Below, piece by piece: positions 43,246 to 52,556 of a stretch of DNA of 64,000 bases (within the stretch, counting starts at the first letter, position 1; each line of letters opens with the position of its first letter). The position numbers and the translations under genes were made by a program. The stretch lies in contig NZ_LN868937.1 in the NCBI RefSeq assembly GCF_001244735.1, positions 1,681,797-1,745,796 of the forward strand, in the 5' to 3' direction. Below the pieces are notes generated by a model. That model ran no database searches. It saw only the letters and a list, made by a program, of their open reading frames with translations, and was not told the origin of the DNA. This stretch comes from Bacillus andreraoultii. GTDB taxonomy: Bacteria; Bacillota; Bacilli; Bacillales; Caldibacillaceae.

Positions 43246-43755
43246 TTAGACAGTATACGTTCGAAAACCTTTATCATGCTTTCGTGCAAAACTTTCATCT
43301 GATGATAAAAGATAGATGATACCTTCAACGAATCCGATGATGGCTGGAATATATGTCCAAAAGAAAATTAAATATATAAATCCTTGCCCCCATTTACCAA
43401 GATAAAACTTATGAAGACCGATTCCACCTAATAAAATAGCTAAAATACCAGTGATCATTTTATTTTTTGTGTATTGATTCACTTGTCTACCGGAACCATT
43501 ACTGGCCGATGATGATGACGATGAACTTGCACCACCACCGCCACCAGCATTCATGAATACCATTGGTTGTTGTTTTGTAGATTGATCCTCGAGCTTTTCT
43601 ATTTTCTTTTTACTTTCTTCGAGTAACTCGCTAACACACTTTTTACAATAGTTTTTCCCATTAATTTCTGTGTTACAATTCTCACAAATAAATTTACCAC
43701 AACCGACACATGTTCCTATTGCCTCCGCATCGTTATGCACATAACATGTAAGCAA
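43246..43755 (-). CDS. TM2-domain protein with B-box-like zinc finger
   Basis: A 169-residue protein. Residues 1-40 carry C4, H7, C16, C19, C24, C27, C37 and C40, the spacing of a B-box-like zinc finger. A short coiled linker follows, then a run of glycines and serines (about residues 70-90). The C-terminal TM2 domain is two helices (ITGILAILLGGIGLHKFYLGKWGQGFIYL). TTG 43755 is proposed as the start since AAGGAGGG lies seven bases upstream; the longer frame from 43827 has no ribosome site. Role unknown; TM2 proteins are membrane adaptors. Confidence 0.8.
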   Translation of the reverse strand: MLTCYVHNDAEAIGTCVGCGKFICENCNTEINGKNYCKKCVSELLEESKKKIEKLEDQSTKQQPMVFMNAGGGGGASSSSSSSASNGSGRQVNQYTKNKMITGILAILLGGIGLHKFYLGKWGQGFIYLIFFWTYIPAIIGFVEGIIYLLSSDESFARKHDKGFRTYTV

Positions 43756-44038
43756 CTTGGCTCCCTCCTTGTACTTACTCTTATAATAAAGAATTCTTAT
43801 AGTAAAATTATAACTTATAAATATCAAAAAATATAGAATAGCAATAATTAAGATAGATTACTTAATTTTAAGTAGTGGAATAGAGACGACATTGATTATA
43901 ACGGAATATAGTATAGCTTAATCATTCGTAATAATCATGTAATTTGCTATAATTAAAATATAGTGATTTTCTATAAATAGTTAATTTAGATTGGAAAGAT
44001 TTTGGGGTGTAAAAATAGGGAGATGGGGAGAGATTGAT

Positions 44039-45583
44039 ATGTCTTTCAAGGTCAATTCAAAAATACGATTCAATTTACGCTACCCCGCTGTACTTGTATT
44101 AATTAGTTTTGTTCTTCTAGGTCCGTTATGTGAACATGTAGAGGTCTTCACTCAAACAAAGTGGCAACATTTTTTGACGTCAATCTTTTATCCTGAAACG
44201 CCACTCGTTGCATGTTTCCTACTAATCTTTTTAATTGTTTTTGGTCCAACACTGGAGAAAGTGTACGGTTCTGCAAAATTCATTTTTTTATTTGTTATCG
44301 TTGGAATAATCGGAGGTATTTTATTTCAATATATTTTTACATATGAACAACCGTCAACGGCAATGATCAGTTTGAGTGGTATTCTTGGAATTTATTACCC
44401 ATTGATGATAAAACGGAATCATCTATTATCAAAAACGAATCAATGGTTATACTGGTTAACATGTTTACTCACATTGATTGTTTTGTTTAAGTTTCCAAGT
44501 CTACCAAAAGCTGAAGTTGTGGTTGGGGTTGGTATCGGTATATTTTTAACACTGTTTATCAAGCCGCAGTCTTTTCGTCAACTCGCTCGAATGCGGTGGG
44601 GGCCGTCGATGGCAAAAAGTCTTTTTGTCATTAGTTCGCTCATGTTTTTAATGTATTTGCCAAAATTAATGGACGGGACGAATCTTGTTAGTGGGATTTC
44701 TGAACGGGTGAACGAATGGATTGGTGAAAATAATTCAACTGTAAAGACGGAAGAAGTACGTGTAAATATTGAACAACGTATGGATGAAAGTAGTAAGGGT
44801 CAATTTAGTTCATCTACTGAAGCGAATAAATCTACTAAGCAAGTAGTCAGAACTGGTGATGAATTATACAATGCGATTTTACGTTCTTTAGAAGGTATGG
44901 AAAATAAAGTAAATCTTAAAGAATATACGACAGATAGTGATACCGCCTTTGATACACTACACAACGTATTGGCTGATCATCCGGAAATATTTTATTACGA
45001 TTATACCACTAGTAGATTTTGGTCTAACGGTATACTAGAGTTAGGTTATAAGTATAAGGAATCAGATGTACATATGTTAAAAGGAAAACTAGAAGAAGCA
45101 AAGAATCATATTTTAGGAAACGTGTTGAGTGGAATACAAAATGACTATGAAAAAGTGAAGGCCATTCATGATTATTTAGTAAAACATACAAAATATGACT
45201 ACGATAATTACTTAGCAAATACGATACCTGATGAGTCTCATACAATTGTCGGCGCTTTACTGCTGCAAACGGCCGTCTGTGAAGGATATGCAAAAGCTGT
45301 CCAATTTTTATTAAATGATGTTGGGATTGAATCGTTATTTGTAACGGGAATGGGGAATGGAGAAGGGCATGCGTGGAACAAAGTGAAAGTGAATGGAAGT
45401 TGGTATAACTTAGATGCTACTTGGAATGATCCGGTACCTGATCGGCCAGGAAAGGTTTCTTATCAATATTTTTTAGTAACAGATAAACATTTAGCTCGTG
45501 ACCACCAATGGGAACAAGTATCTCTCCCAGTTGCAAATAGTACAAAATATATGAAACTTGCCTTGTTAGACCAGGTGTTTTAA
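44039..45583 (+). CDS. Rhomboid-like membrane domain fused to transglutaminase-like domain
   Basis: A 514-residue protein. Residues 15-210 hold about six helices with a rhomboid-like layout (FGPTLEKVYGSAKFIFLFV, then ISLSGILGIYYPL). The GxSG-like site reads SLSG, and no second-helix catalytic histidine (AHLGG type) is present, so protease activity is doubtful. After a linker, residues 270-500 form a transglutaminase-like papain-fold domain with an intact triad: C414 (TAVCEGYAKA), H444 (GHAWNKVK) and D459 (NLDATW). This part lies outside the membrane or in the cytoplasm depending on topology. ATG 44039 follows GGGGAGAG. No partner genes adjoin. Substrate unknown. Confidence 0.75.
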   Translation: MSFKVNSKIRFNLRYPAVLVLISFVLLGPLCEHVEVFTQTKWQHFLTSIFYPETPLVACFLLIFLIVFGPTLEKVYGSAKFIFLFVIVGIIGGILFQYIFTYEQPSTAMISLSGILGIYYPLMIKRNHLLSKTNQWLYWLTCLLTLIVLFKFPSLPKAEVVVGVGIGIFLTLFIKPQSFRQLARMRWGPSMAKSLFVISSLMFLMYLPKLMDGTNLVSGISERVNEWIGENNSTVKTEEVRVNIEQRMDESSKGQFSSSTEANKSTKQVVRTGDELYNAILRSLEGMENKVNLKEYTTDSDTAFDTLHNVLADHPEIFYYDYTTSRFWSNGILELGYKYKESDVHMLKGKLEEAKNHILGNVLSGIQNDYEKVKAIHDYLVKHTKYDYDNYLANTIPDESHTIVGALLLQTAVCEGYAKAVQFLLNDVGIESLFVTGMGNGEGHAWNKVKVNGSWYNLDATWNDPVPDRPGKVSYQYFLVTDKHLARDHQWEQVSLPVANSTKYMKLALLDQVF

Positions 45584-45601
45584 GAATAAGTTTGGATTAA
45601 G

Positions 45602-45635
45602 AAACCCAACCATTGTCGCATGGTTGGGTTTTTGG
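45602..45635. terminator. Terminator after the transglutaminase-like gene
   Basis: AAACCCAACCA and TGGTTGGGTTT form a perfect 11-base stem, followed by T residues. It also fits the convergent CoxG-like gene. Confidence 0.85.
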
Positions 45636-45689
45636 GGATAGTTGAGTTTGATTTTCATATGATTCATTTGGTCTACATAAGGCGAAATA

Positions 45690-46178
45690 TTAGTGTGCGA
45701 TGGTACGATTATCATTTGATTGATTTCTAGATGTCCATTGCATGTCTTTAATTTTTTCTTCGAGAAGTGCGGTAATTTCACCGGTGTTATTTGGTCTTGT
45801 ATTGGTAATGAATGTGTTTATGATAGGTGCCATTGCTCCTTTAGTAATGATTTCAGCATAAATAGCCATTCGTGTTTGTACTGGACTAAGTAGGTGGAAT
45901 GTTACCGTCCCCGTTCCTGTAAATTGTTTTGATTCACTTCTAAACTGAAAATTCATCGTGTTGGACTCTTTGTAATCAGTCAGATCTATGTAAAGCTTGA
46001 TCTTTTTCTTTAATAATCCAACTTGTACTTTACATTCAATTTCAACGCTATGGTTACTTCGTGTATTGTGACGAATATAACCTGGAACTAGTGAGGCCCA
46101 GTTATCAATGACATGAATAAAATCCCATATCGTATTGAGTGGAACATGTAAATCAATCTGTTCAGTAATTTTAGGCAT
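45690..46178 (-). CDS. SRPBCC/CoxG-like lipid-binding-fold protein
   Basis: A 162-residue START-like (SRPBCC) protein: MPKITEQIDLHVPLNTIWDFIHVIDNWASLVPGY is the helix-grip start of the CoxG/polyketide cyclase group, with a C-terminal helix (TGEITALLEEKIKDM). Such proteins bind hydrophobic ligands or help cofactor insertion. No carbon-monoxide dehydrogenase genes are nearby, so the CoxG name is structural only. ATG 46178 follows GGGAGGG at good spacing. Confidence 0.75.
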   Translation of the reverse strand: MPKITEQIDLHVPLNTIWDFIHVIDNWASLVPGYIRHNTRSNHSVEIECKVQVGLLKKKIKLYIDLTDYKESNTMNFQFRSESKQFTGTGTVTFHLLSPVQTRMAIYAEIITKGAMAPIINTFITNTRPNNTGEITALLEEKIKDMQWTSRNQSNDNRTIAH

Positions 46179-46366
46179 ACAAAGCCCTCCCTGCAAGTCA
46201 TGGTGTATGAAAATTAAAGTGAAACAATATAACATATTCTAGTTAGATATATTTATGAACGATTTATTAAAAATGGGTGTTTCTATTAGTTAGGATAGGA
46301 GAAATCAAAAAAAGACCCATCGTTTCATAAATATTGAATGTGAGTCGTTTATTTATAAGATGAATG

Positions 46367-46483
46367 AGGCTGTCCGAAAAGTGAATACCCTCAAAATGTG
46401 ATAATCGAGAATGCAAGCAATCAAAGTTTTGAAACATGAAAAGGGTATCCGAAAATCAATAATACGACTTTCCGGACACCTCC
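46367..46483 (-). repeat. MITE-like element, family B copy 4 (inverted)
   Basis: On the minus strand it reads GGTGTCCGGAAAGTCGTATT at the start and CACTTTTCGGACAGCC at the end. The centre TTTCAAAAC ... CTCGATTATCACATTTT aligns with the other copies. It sits in the 339-base gap between the CoxG-like and chemoreceptor genes. Confidence 0.72.
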
Positions 46484-46517
46484 TTTGTTTTTAGGCCTTA
46501 TAGAACCTGTTACATTT

Positions 46518-48200
46518 TTATATTTTAAATTGTTTAATTAATTCGTTTAATTCTTCTGCTAATGTTGCTAACTGGTCAGCACTGCCGGTTACCTCTTCCA
46601 TAGAACTATTCGTTTCTTCAGCAATTGATGCAGTTTGTTCTACTCCAGCTAGGGATTCCTCCGTCACAGCAGCAATTTCTTGTATTGAATTATTCATTTC
46701 TCGGCTTTCCGCAACTGAGTTCTTTAGCGTGGAGGAAATTTCTTTAATACTATCTACAACTTCTTTAATAGATTCATTTATTTTCATAAACGTATCACTT
46801 GTAACCTTAATTTTTTTTGTACCAACTTCAACTTCTTTATAACCATTTTCTAGAGTCTTAGTGACTGAAATAAATTCGTTTTGAATAGTTGATACAATAC
46901 TTGAAATGTCTGTAACAGAATGAGCAACTTGTTCAGCGAGTTTTCTTACTTCATCAGCAACTACAGCAAATCCTCGACCTTGCTCACCAGCCCTTGCTGC
47001 CTCAATTGCTGCATTTAAAGCAAGCAAATTCGTTTGATCAGCAATGTCCTTAATGACAATAACAAGTTTATATATTTCTTTTGATTCTTCATCTAAATGT
47101 TGAACTTTCTGAACGGAATCTTTTACAATCATTTCAATTTTAGTCATCTGTTCCGTAGAAGATTCCATTAACTGTTTACCTTCTTTAGTTAATGTTAAAG
47201 CTGAATTAGAAGTATTATATATCTCTTCTCCACGTTTTTCAGTTACTTGAACATTCTCAACAAAGGTGCCGAACATTGCGGATAGTTCGTTCGAATGATT
47301 TGCTTGTTTTTCTGAGCCTGCCGCAATTTCTTGTAGAGTCGATGCAGCCTGTTCAGTGCCAATCGAAATTTCATGAGCTGATTGGGTTAACTCTTCACTT
47401 TGGGATGAGACGACCTCTGAAACTTGACTAATTTTAGTAATCATGTCTTTCATACTAATATTTAATGTATTCATAGCTTGAACCATTTCACCAATTTCGT
47501 CTTTTCTTTTTGTTGTGATTTGTTCGCCTGTTAAATGACCACTTGCTAACAGTTTAAGTTTGTTCGTTGCTTTACTAATTGGTTTGCCAATGGAACGTCC
47601 CATAATAAAACCGGTTACAATAGCTAGGATGATGGAAGTAATTAAAACGATAAGAATACTTATGTATAAGTTTTTGTAAATAGCTTCATTGCGATCGCTT
47701 AGCTTCTTAGCTTCTTGTCTTGTGTTATCTTGTAGTTCTTCTAAATGAATACTTGCAGAATCAAAGTAGGCGCTTGATTCTTGGATTCCATTTTTGGCAA
47801 GTTCATACTGCCTTTGTTTAACAAAATTTAAATTCCGCTGGGCAAGTTGTACATAACTATTCCAATCTTTTTTAAATTCTTCTAAACTCTTTTTTTCTAT
47901 AGTTGTTAAATTGTAAGTATCGTACTTTTCTAAAAGTAAATCCGCATTATGTAAGCTTTGTTCTGCAGCATCAACGAGGGATGGTTCTTTTCCAAGAGTT
48001 GCCGATGTGCTAATAAGACGAACATAATCAATTTCCTGCCTAATTTCAAGTAATGTCCCTAATGGAATTGCCTTTTCTTCATACATCATTTTCCCGTTAG
48101 TATTCATATCTGACGTTCCCTTAATTCCAATAGACCCAACAATTATAATTAGTAGGGAGACAAATACGAATGATAGAATGAGTTTTCTAGTTAATTTCAT
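46518..48200 (-). CDS. Methyl-accepting chemotaxis protein
   Basis: A 560-residue chemoreceptor. A membrane helix at 7-27, a four-helix-bundle extracellular sensor (about 30-180), a second helix near 178-200, and a HAMP domain follow in order. The long signalling coil has the conserved hairpin tip [20 protein letters not shown]. The sensor has the 4HB_MCP look, so the ligand cannot be predicted. It signals through CheW/CheA to flagella, in line with motA-motB in this window. GAGGAG precedes the ATG, with a 10-base spacer. Transcribed alone. Confidence 0.93.
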   Translation of the reverse strand: MKLTRKLILSFVFVSLLIIIVGSIGIKGTSDMNTNGKMMYEEKAIPLGTLLEIRQEIDYVRLISTSATLGKEPSLVDAAEQSLHNADLLLEKYDTYNLTTIEKKSLEEFKKDWNSYVQLAQRNLNFVKQRQYELAKNGIQESSAYFDSASIHLEELQDNTRQEAKKLSDRNEAIYKNLYISILIVLITSIILAIVTGFIMGRSIGKPISKATNKLKLLASGHLTGEQITTKRKDEIGEMVQAMNTLNISMKDMITKISQVSEVVSSQSEELTQSAHEISIGTEQAASTLQEIAAGSEKQANHSNELSAMFGTFVENVQVTEKRGEEIYNTSNSALTLTKEGKQLMESSTEQMTKIEMIVKDSVQKVQHLDEESKEIYKLVIVIKDIADQTNLLALNAAIEAARAGEQGRGFAVVADEVRKLAEQVAHSVTDISSIVSTIQNEFISVTKTLENGYKEVEVGTKKIKVTSDTFMKINESIKEVVDSIKEISSTLKNSVAESREMNNSIQEIAAVTEESLAGVEQTASIAEETNSSMEEVTGSADQLATLAEELNELIKQFKI

Positions 48201-48600
48201 AAAGGTGCAGCTCCTCGTCTTGTAATGAATAAATTGAAAAAGTTAACAGGGTGAACTATTTGTACTAAAATATCTACTCAGGTTCAAAAGTCATGGTATC
48301 TTTTTCCTGGCGAATCTATCATACTAGGGTACTGACAAGAAAAACGAAACAAAATGTTACAATAATCGTACAAAAGAGGGGAATAATTAGATTATTTAAA
48401 TAAAAACATCTGTCAATCAATATTGGAAAGATGATTTATGGAATAAGCATAAAAATTGTTACTTAGTTGTGCTCACGAATTTTCAAACGCATAATATGGT
48501 CATGCTGTCCTGAATAGTGACTCCTGAGTTTTCAGTCTAATTAAGTAAAGCGAAATTATTGCGAAATAATAATTAACGTGGTATGTTTTTAATGGTTTAA
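48201..48600. other. Gap upstream of yckB
   Basis: No gene seen in about 400 bases. It should hold the divergent promoters of the chemoreceptor and yckB. A small AT-rich hairpin (ATTATT/AATAAT around 4 bases) lies near 48555. No T-box or S-box signature was found. Confidence 0.5.
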
Positions 48601-48617
48601 AGAAAGGAGATACATAG

Positions 48618-49481
48618 ATGAAACATTCGTATTCAAAATTTATACTTATTTTTATTGTCTCTACAATTTTGTTCGTTTTAGGTGCTTGTAGCAGTAACAG
48701 TGAATTGAAAACCGGCAATAAAGAAGAAGGAAAAACAACTTCGTGGGAACGAATTAAGGATAAAGGAACATTAACCGTGGGAACATCGGGAACATTATAT
48801 CCTACGTCATACCATGATTCTGATTCTAATGAGTTAACTGGTTTCGAAGTCGAAGTTGTTAAAGAAATGGCCAAACGATTGAATTTAGAAGTAAAGTTTG
48901 TTGAAATGGCCTTCGATGGGATGCTTACTTCTATCAATAGTGGTGCCATCGATATCGCTGCAAATGATATATCTATAACGGCGGAACGTAAGGAAAAATT
49001 TGCGTTCTCTAGTCCATATAAATTTTCATTCGCATCAGCTATCGTTAGAAAAGACGATTTATCTAGCATTAAGACGGTAGAGGATATAAAAGGAAAAAAA
49101 GCAGCAGGCGAGGCGACAACGGTTTACATGGATATCGCTCGTAAATACGGTGCTGAAGAAGTAATCTATGATAATGCGACAAATGAATCGTATTTAAGAG
49201 ATGTGGACGCTGGACGAACTGATTTAATTATTAATGATTACTATTTACAATTACAAGCACTTGAGTTTTATCCTGATTTAAACATCACTATTCATCCAGA
49301 CTTAAAGTTTGAAACACCGAGTGAAGGAGTCGGGATGATTATGAAAAAAGATGCAACTGAACTTCAGAAAAACATTGATGATACATTACATCAAATGCTT
49401 AAAGATGAGACAATTAGTAAGCTTTCCAAACAATATTTTTCAGGTCATGATGTAACAGAAAAGCCTGATTTGCAATACTAA
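48618..49481 (+). CDS. yckB: Amino-acid ABC transporter substrate-binding lipoprotein
   Basis: A 287-residue type-3 solute-binding protein. The lipobox FVLGACSS puts the lipid-modified cysteine at C24. The binding-domain signature GFEVEVVKEMAKRLNLEVKFVEM and the DGMLTSINSGAIDIAANDI segment are of the cystine/polar amino acid group. The text is close to B. subtilis YckB in length and wording. Paired with the permease 98 bases downstream; a terminator at 49493 lies between them. AAAGGAG precedes the ATG. The ligand is probably a polar amino acid or cystine. Confidence 0.88.
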   Translation: MKHSYSKFILIFIVSTILFVLGACSSNSELKTGNKEEGKTTSWERIKDKGTLTVGTSGTLYPTSYHDSDSNELTGFEVEVVKEMAKRLNLEVKFVEMAFDGMLTSINSGAIDIAANDISITAERKEKFAFSSPYKFSFASAIVRKDDLSSIKTVEDIKGKKAAGEATTVYMDIARKYGAEEVIYDNATNESYLRDVDAGRTDLIINDYYLQLQALEFYPDLNITIHPDLKFETPSEGVGMIMKKDATELQKNIDDTLHQMLKDETISKLSKQYFSGHDVTEKPDLQY

Positions 49482-49492
49482 AATAACTTACT

Positions 49493-49522
49493 AAAAACTG
49501 CTCTAATTGCTGGGCAGTTTTT
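49493..49522 (+). terminator. Terminator between yckB and yckA
   Basis: AAAAACTGC and GCAGTTTTT form a perfect stem around 12 bases. It would leave the binding protein in excess over the permease. Confidence 0.7.
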
Positions 49523-49579
49523 ATCATATCAATTGTAAATACGCTCGAAATGTATGCGGTTTTTTGAAAGGAGCAAGAA

Positions 49580-50248
49580 ATGAGCGGTATCCAATGGGAA
49601 TATATTTTTGATTTCCGACTAGCGATTGAGTCGATTCCATACGTATTGGAAGGAATATGGTATACGTTGTTAATTTCCCTTGCAAGTATAGTAATCGGTC
49701 TATTTCTCAGTTTTTTCCTAGCTTTAGGGAGGATGTCAAATCATTTAATATTACAGTTACCATCACGTCTTTACATATCTTTTATGAGAGGGGTTCCCAT
49801 ATTAGTGTTACTTTTTCTATTGTATTTTGGGTTCCCGCTTGTTGGAATTGAGTTTTCGGCGGTCAATGCGGCAATTATATGTTTTAGTCTTAACTGTGCT
49901 GCCTACATGGCAGAGATTAATCGTTCTGCTATATCCGCAGTTGATATCGGGCAATGGGAGGCTGCACAATCTCTAGGTATGACTTACTGGCAAACGTTAT
50001 TTGCGATTGTTGTCCCCCAGGCTTCGAAAATAGCTCTACCTCCATTAGTTAATGTGCTTCTAGACTTAATTAAGAGTACGTCACTGGCGGCAATGATTAC
50101 TGTTCCAGAACTTTTCCAAAAGGCAAAAATTGTTGGCGGTAGAGAATTGGATTACATGACGATGTACATACTCGTTGCGTTAATTTATTGGGGAATCTGT
50201 TCAATTGTTGAATTGTTGCAAAATCATCTTGAAAAGAAAGTCGCATAA
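49580..50248 (+). CDS. yckA: Amino-acid ABC transporter permease
   Basis: A 222-residue permease of the HisMQ type with about five helices. The EAA loop that contacts the ATPase is EAAQSLGMTYWQTLFAIVVPQASKIALPP. Close in length and wording to B. subtilis YckA. No ATPase gene follows; the next gene is on the other strand, so the pair must borrow an ATPase encoded elsewhere. AAAGGAG precedes the ATG. Confidence 0.9.
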   Translation: MSGIQWEYIFDFRLAIESIPYVLEGIWYTLLISLASIVIGLFLSFFLALGRMSNHLILQLPSRLYISFMRGVPILVLLFLLYFGFPLVGIEFSAVNAAIICFSLNCAAYMAEINRSAISAVDIGQWEAAQSLGMTYWQTLFAIVVPQASKIALPPLVNVLLDLIKSTSLAAMITVPELFQKAKIVGGRELDYMTMYILVALIYWGICSIVELLQNHLEKKVA

Positions 50249-50278
50249 TTGGATAGAAATTTCACGACAATAGAAGGG

Positions 50279-50312
50279 GAAAAGGTCTGGTTTCTCGGTC
50301 AGACCCTTTTTC
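50279..50312 (+). terminator. Terminator after yckA
   Basis: AAAGGTCTG and CAGACCCTTT form the stem, followed by TT. About 190 further bases before the YitT gene show nothing. Confidence 0.7.
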
Positions 50313-50508
50313 GTTCGTTTTTATTTGGAAAAATGAGGAATTTGCTCGTTTATGAACGTGAATTATGTTGGAATGAGCAAATCTTTTTGTTTGGTAAGCA
50401 AAAACCACGTTGGAAAAATGGATTCGTTTATTAATATGAATCCCTTTAAAAAAGCGATTGATTATTTCTGTTTCCGTTTGAAAACGACGTTGAAAAGGAC
50501 GATTGGAA

Positions 50509-51315
50509 TTAATTTTTCGCAAAAGTACCATCAACCTCAACTGTTTCGAAAATATTAATAAATGCATTTGGATCATGTTTGCGTACAATTTCCTTTACTT
50601 GTACTGTTTCATAGCGGGTCATTACCATCATCATAATTTGTTTTTTCTCAAGTGTGTAGCCACCATATCCTTCTGTAACCGTAATTCCGCGATAAATGGT
50701 TTGTAGTAATTCATTTCGAATAGCGTCACCTTTTGTTGTAACAATCTGCATCGTTACTTTCATGTGACTCGTATGGATTTTATCAATCATACGACCAGTT
50801 AAGTAAATAGATAAAAGAGTATATAGCGCAATATTCCAATTAAAAGCGGTACCTGAAATAAGCACAATAATACCATTCATCGCTGTTAAAAGAATGCCAA
50901 CACTAAAATTACTTGTTCTTGATACGATAATTGCAACAATATCTAATCCACCAGAAGTTCCAGAATATTTTAGGATGAGTCCGACACCTACACCAGTTAT
51001 TACCCCACCAAAAATAGTGGACAGTAAAATATTATCTGTTAATGGAATGACTGGTAATATGTAAAGAAAAAGTGACAGGGACACAACACTTAGGATTGTA
51101 TTAAGTGTAATTTTCTTCCCTAGTTTATAATAGCTTAAAATTAGTAACGGAAGGTTTAAAATGAAGTTGATTATACCTGTATTGAAAGGAGTAATAAGGC
51201 CAAGTAAAATGGCAACCCCACTAATCCCACTACTTAAAATACTATAGGGCACTAAAAAGAAATTGTAGGCAACTGCAATAATAAAAGAACCAAAAATAAC
51301 TATCATGTTTTTCAT
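50509..51315 (-). CDS. YitT-family membrane protein (2)
   Basis: A 268-residue paralogue of the protein at 22592. Five to six helices are followed by a C-terminal DUF2179 domain (KKQIMMMVMTRYETVQVKEIVRKHDPNAFINIFE). The signature GLILKYSGTSGGLDI replaces GLVLRRGGSEGGLDI of the first copy. ATG 51315 follows GAAGGTGATT; the 32 extra upstream codons have no ribosome site. Function unknown; divergent from rarD. Confidence 0.85.
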   Translation of the reverse strand: MKNMIVIFGSFIIAVAYNFFLVPYSILSSGISGVAILLGLITPFNTGIINFILNLPLLILSYYKLGKKITLNTILSVVSLSLFLYILPVIPLTDNILLSTIFGGVITGVGVGLILKYSGTSGGLDIVAIIVSRTSNFSVGILLTAMNGIIVLISGTAFNWNIALYTLLSIYLTGRMIDKIHTSHMKVTMQIVTTKGDAIRNELLQTIYRGITVTEGYGGYTLEKKQIMMMVMTRYETVQVKEIVRKHDPNAFINIFETVEVDGTFAKN

Positions 51316-51555
51316 AGAATCACCTTCGATACTTAAATAATCTCGAGAATTGTACCTTATTTCTATAATTATCGCAAATAAATGTACATCAAAAACACAT
51401 TTCATATTCAATGAATTATTATAATTGAAATCATATCTTTATTTTCCCGGATAGTAAATTGTTTTTTTATTCATTAAAGAAAAATTTCCAGATTAGTGGT
51501 AGGTGATTTTAAAATATAGTAATCTATATAAAATAAACAAAACGGGGGAAAACTG

Positions 51556-52485
51556 ATGGAACGTGAATTTACAAAAGGAATTTCGTATACAGCGGGATCT
51601 TATTTATTGTGGGGAATATTACCCATTTACTGGAAGTTTTTAAATCATGTACCTGCACTCGAAATATTAGCTCATCGTGTGATTTGGTCGTTTATTTTCG
51701 TACTAACGATTGTCGGACTGTTAAAAAGAAAACTACTAAAAAATTTCTCTCAAGTGCAAATGAGAAACAGGAGAACGTGGCTAGGATTAATCTTAGCCTC
51801 ACTATTTATTAGTATTAACTGGCTTACATACATTTATGCTGTAAATACGAATCATATCGTGGAAGCGAGTTTAGGCTATTACATTAACCCACTCGTCTCT
51901 CTTTTATTAGGAGTTTTTGTTCTACGGGAGAAAATAAATGCAATACAAATGATCTCATTTGCTGTAGCCGGAATCGGTGTTATTTATATGACGGTTACAT
52001 TTGGAAAATTCCCATGGATTGCGCTACTGTTGGCCCTTTCGTTTGGACTATATGGTTTATCAAAAAAATTGATAAAAGTAGACTCGATATTAGGCTTGTT
52101 TTTAGAAACATTATTTGTGTTGCCTATTGCGTTATTATTTTTAGCATATATCGGTTTTAATGGTCAACATCACTTCTTAACGGGGTCACTTAACAATGAT
52201 TTATTTTTACTTGGTTCCGGCATTGCAACAGCTTTACCACTTTTATGGTTTAGTATCGGGGCGCAAAAAATTCCACTTTATATGGTCGGCTTTTTACAAT
52301 ATATTGCTCCAACGATCAGTTTAATTCTTGGTACTCTCTTATATAAAGAGCCTTTTACAAAGGATCATGCAATTACGTTTACCTGTATTTGGTTAGCTAT
52401 TCTGGTCTTTACCATCTCAAATATTCAGCAAATGATTAAAAGAAGAAAAGCCACGGCCGTTGATGCCGACGTTAGGAGTGTGTAA
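51556..52485 (+). CDS. rarD: RarD protein, EamA-type transporter
   Basis: A 309-residue ten-helix permease of the drug/metabolite transporter superfamily. The RarD subgroup signature is clear at the N-terminus (GISYTAGSYLLWGILPIYWKFL) and in NHIVEASLGYYINPLVSLLLG (about 105-125). The transported compound is not established for this group; names refer to chloramphenicol sensitivity in Pseudomonas. GGGGG precedes the ATG. The next gene follows after 71 bases. Confidence 0.88.
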   Translation: MEREFTKGISYTAGSYLLWGILPIYWKFLNHVPALEILAHRVIWSFIFVLTIVGLLKRKLLKNFSQVQMRNRRTWLGLILASLFISINWLTYIYAVNTNHIVEASLGYYINPLVSLLLGVFVLREKINAIQMISFAVAGIGVIYMTVTFGKFPWIALLLALSFGLYGLSKKLIKVDSILGLFLETLFVLPIALLFLAYIGFNGQHHFLTGSLNNDLFLLGSGIATALPLLWFSIGAQKIPLYMVGFLQYIAPTISLILGTLLYKEPFTKDHAITFTCIWLAILVFTISNIQQMIKRRKATAVDADVRSV

Positions 52486-52556
52486 AACAGTTCGATTTTA
52501 ATATGGTATAATTAAAAGGTTACTATTTTAATATAAGATTTCGAGGAGTATGTACG

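Noticed and set aside
44150..44450. Active rhomboid protease
   Set aside because: The serine motif is SLSG and no conserved catalytic histidine helix follows, so proteolytic activity is not supported.
48500..49069. 189-codon minus-strand frame across the start of yckB
   Set aside because: It is antisense to the signal peptide and ligand domain of a clear lipoprotein gene.
49493..49522. Treating yckB and yckA as unrelated single genes because of the terminator
   Set aside because: Order, spacing and family pairing match the yckB-yckA pair; a partial terminator is a common way to raise binding-protein levels.
50249..50558. Overlapping 60-108 codon frames in both directions between yckA and the YitT gene
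   Set aside because: No ribosome sites, odd composition, and they cross the yckA terminator.
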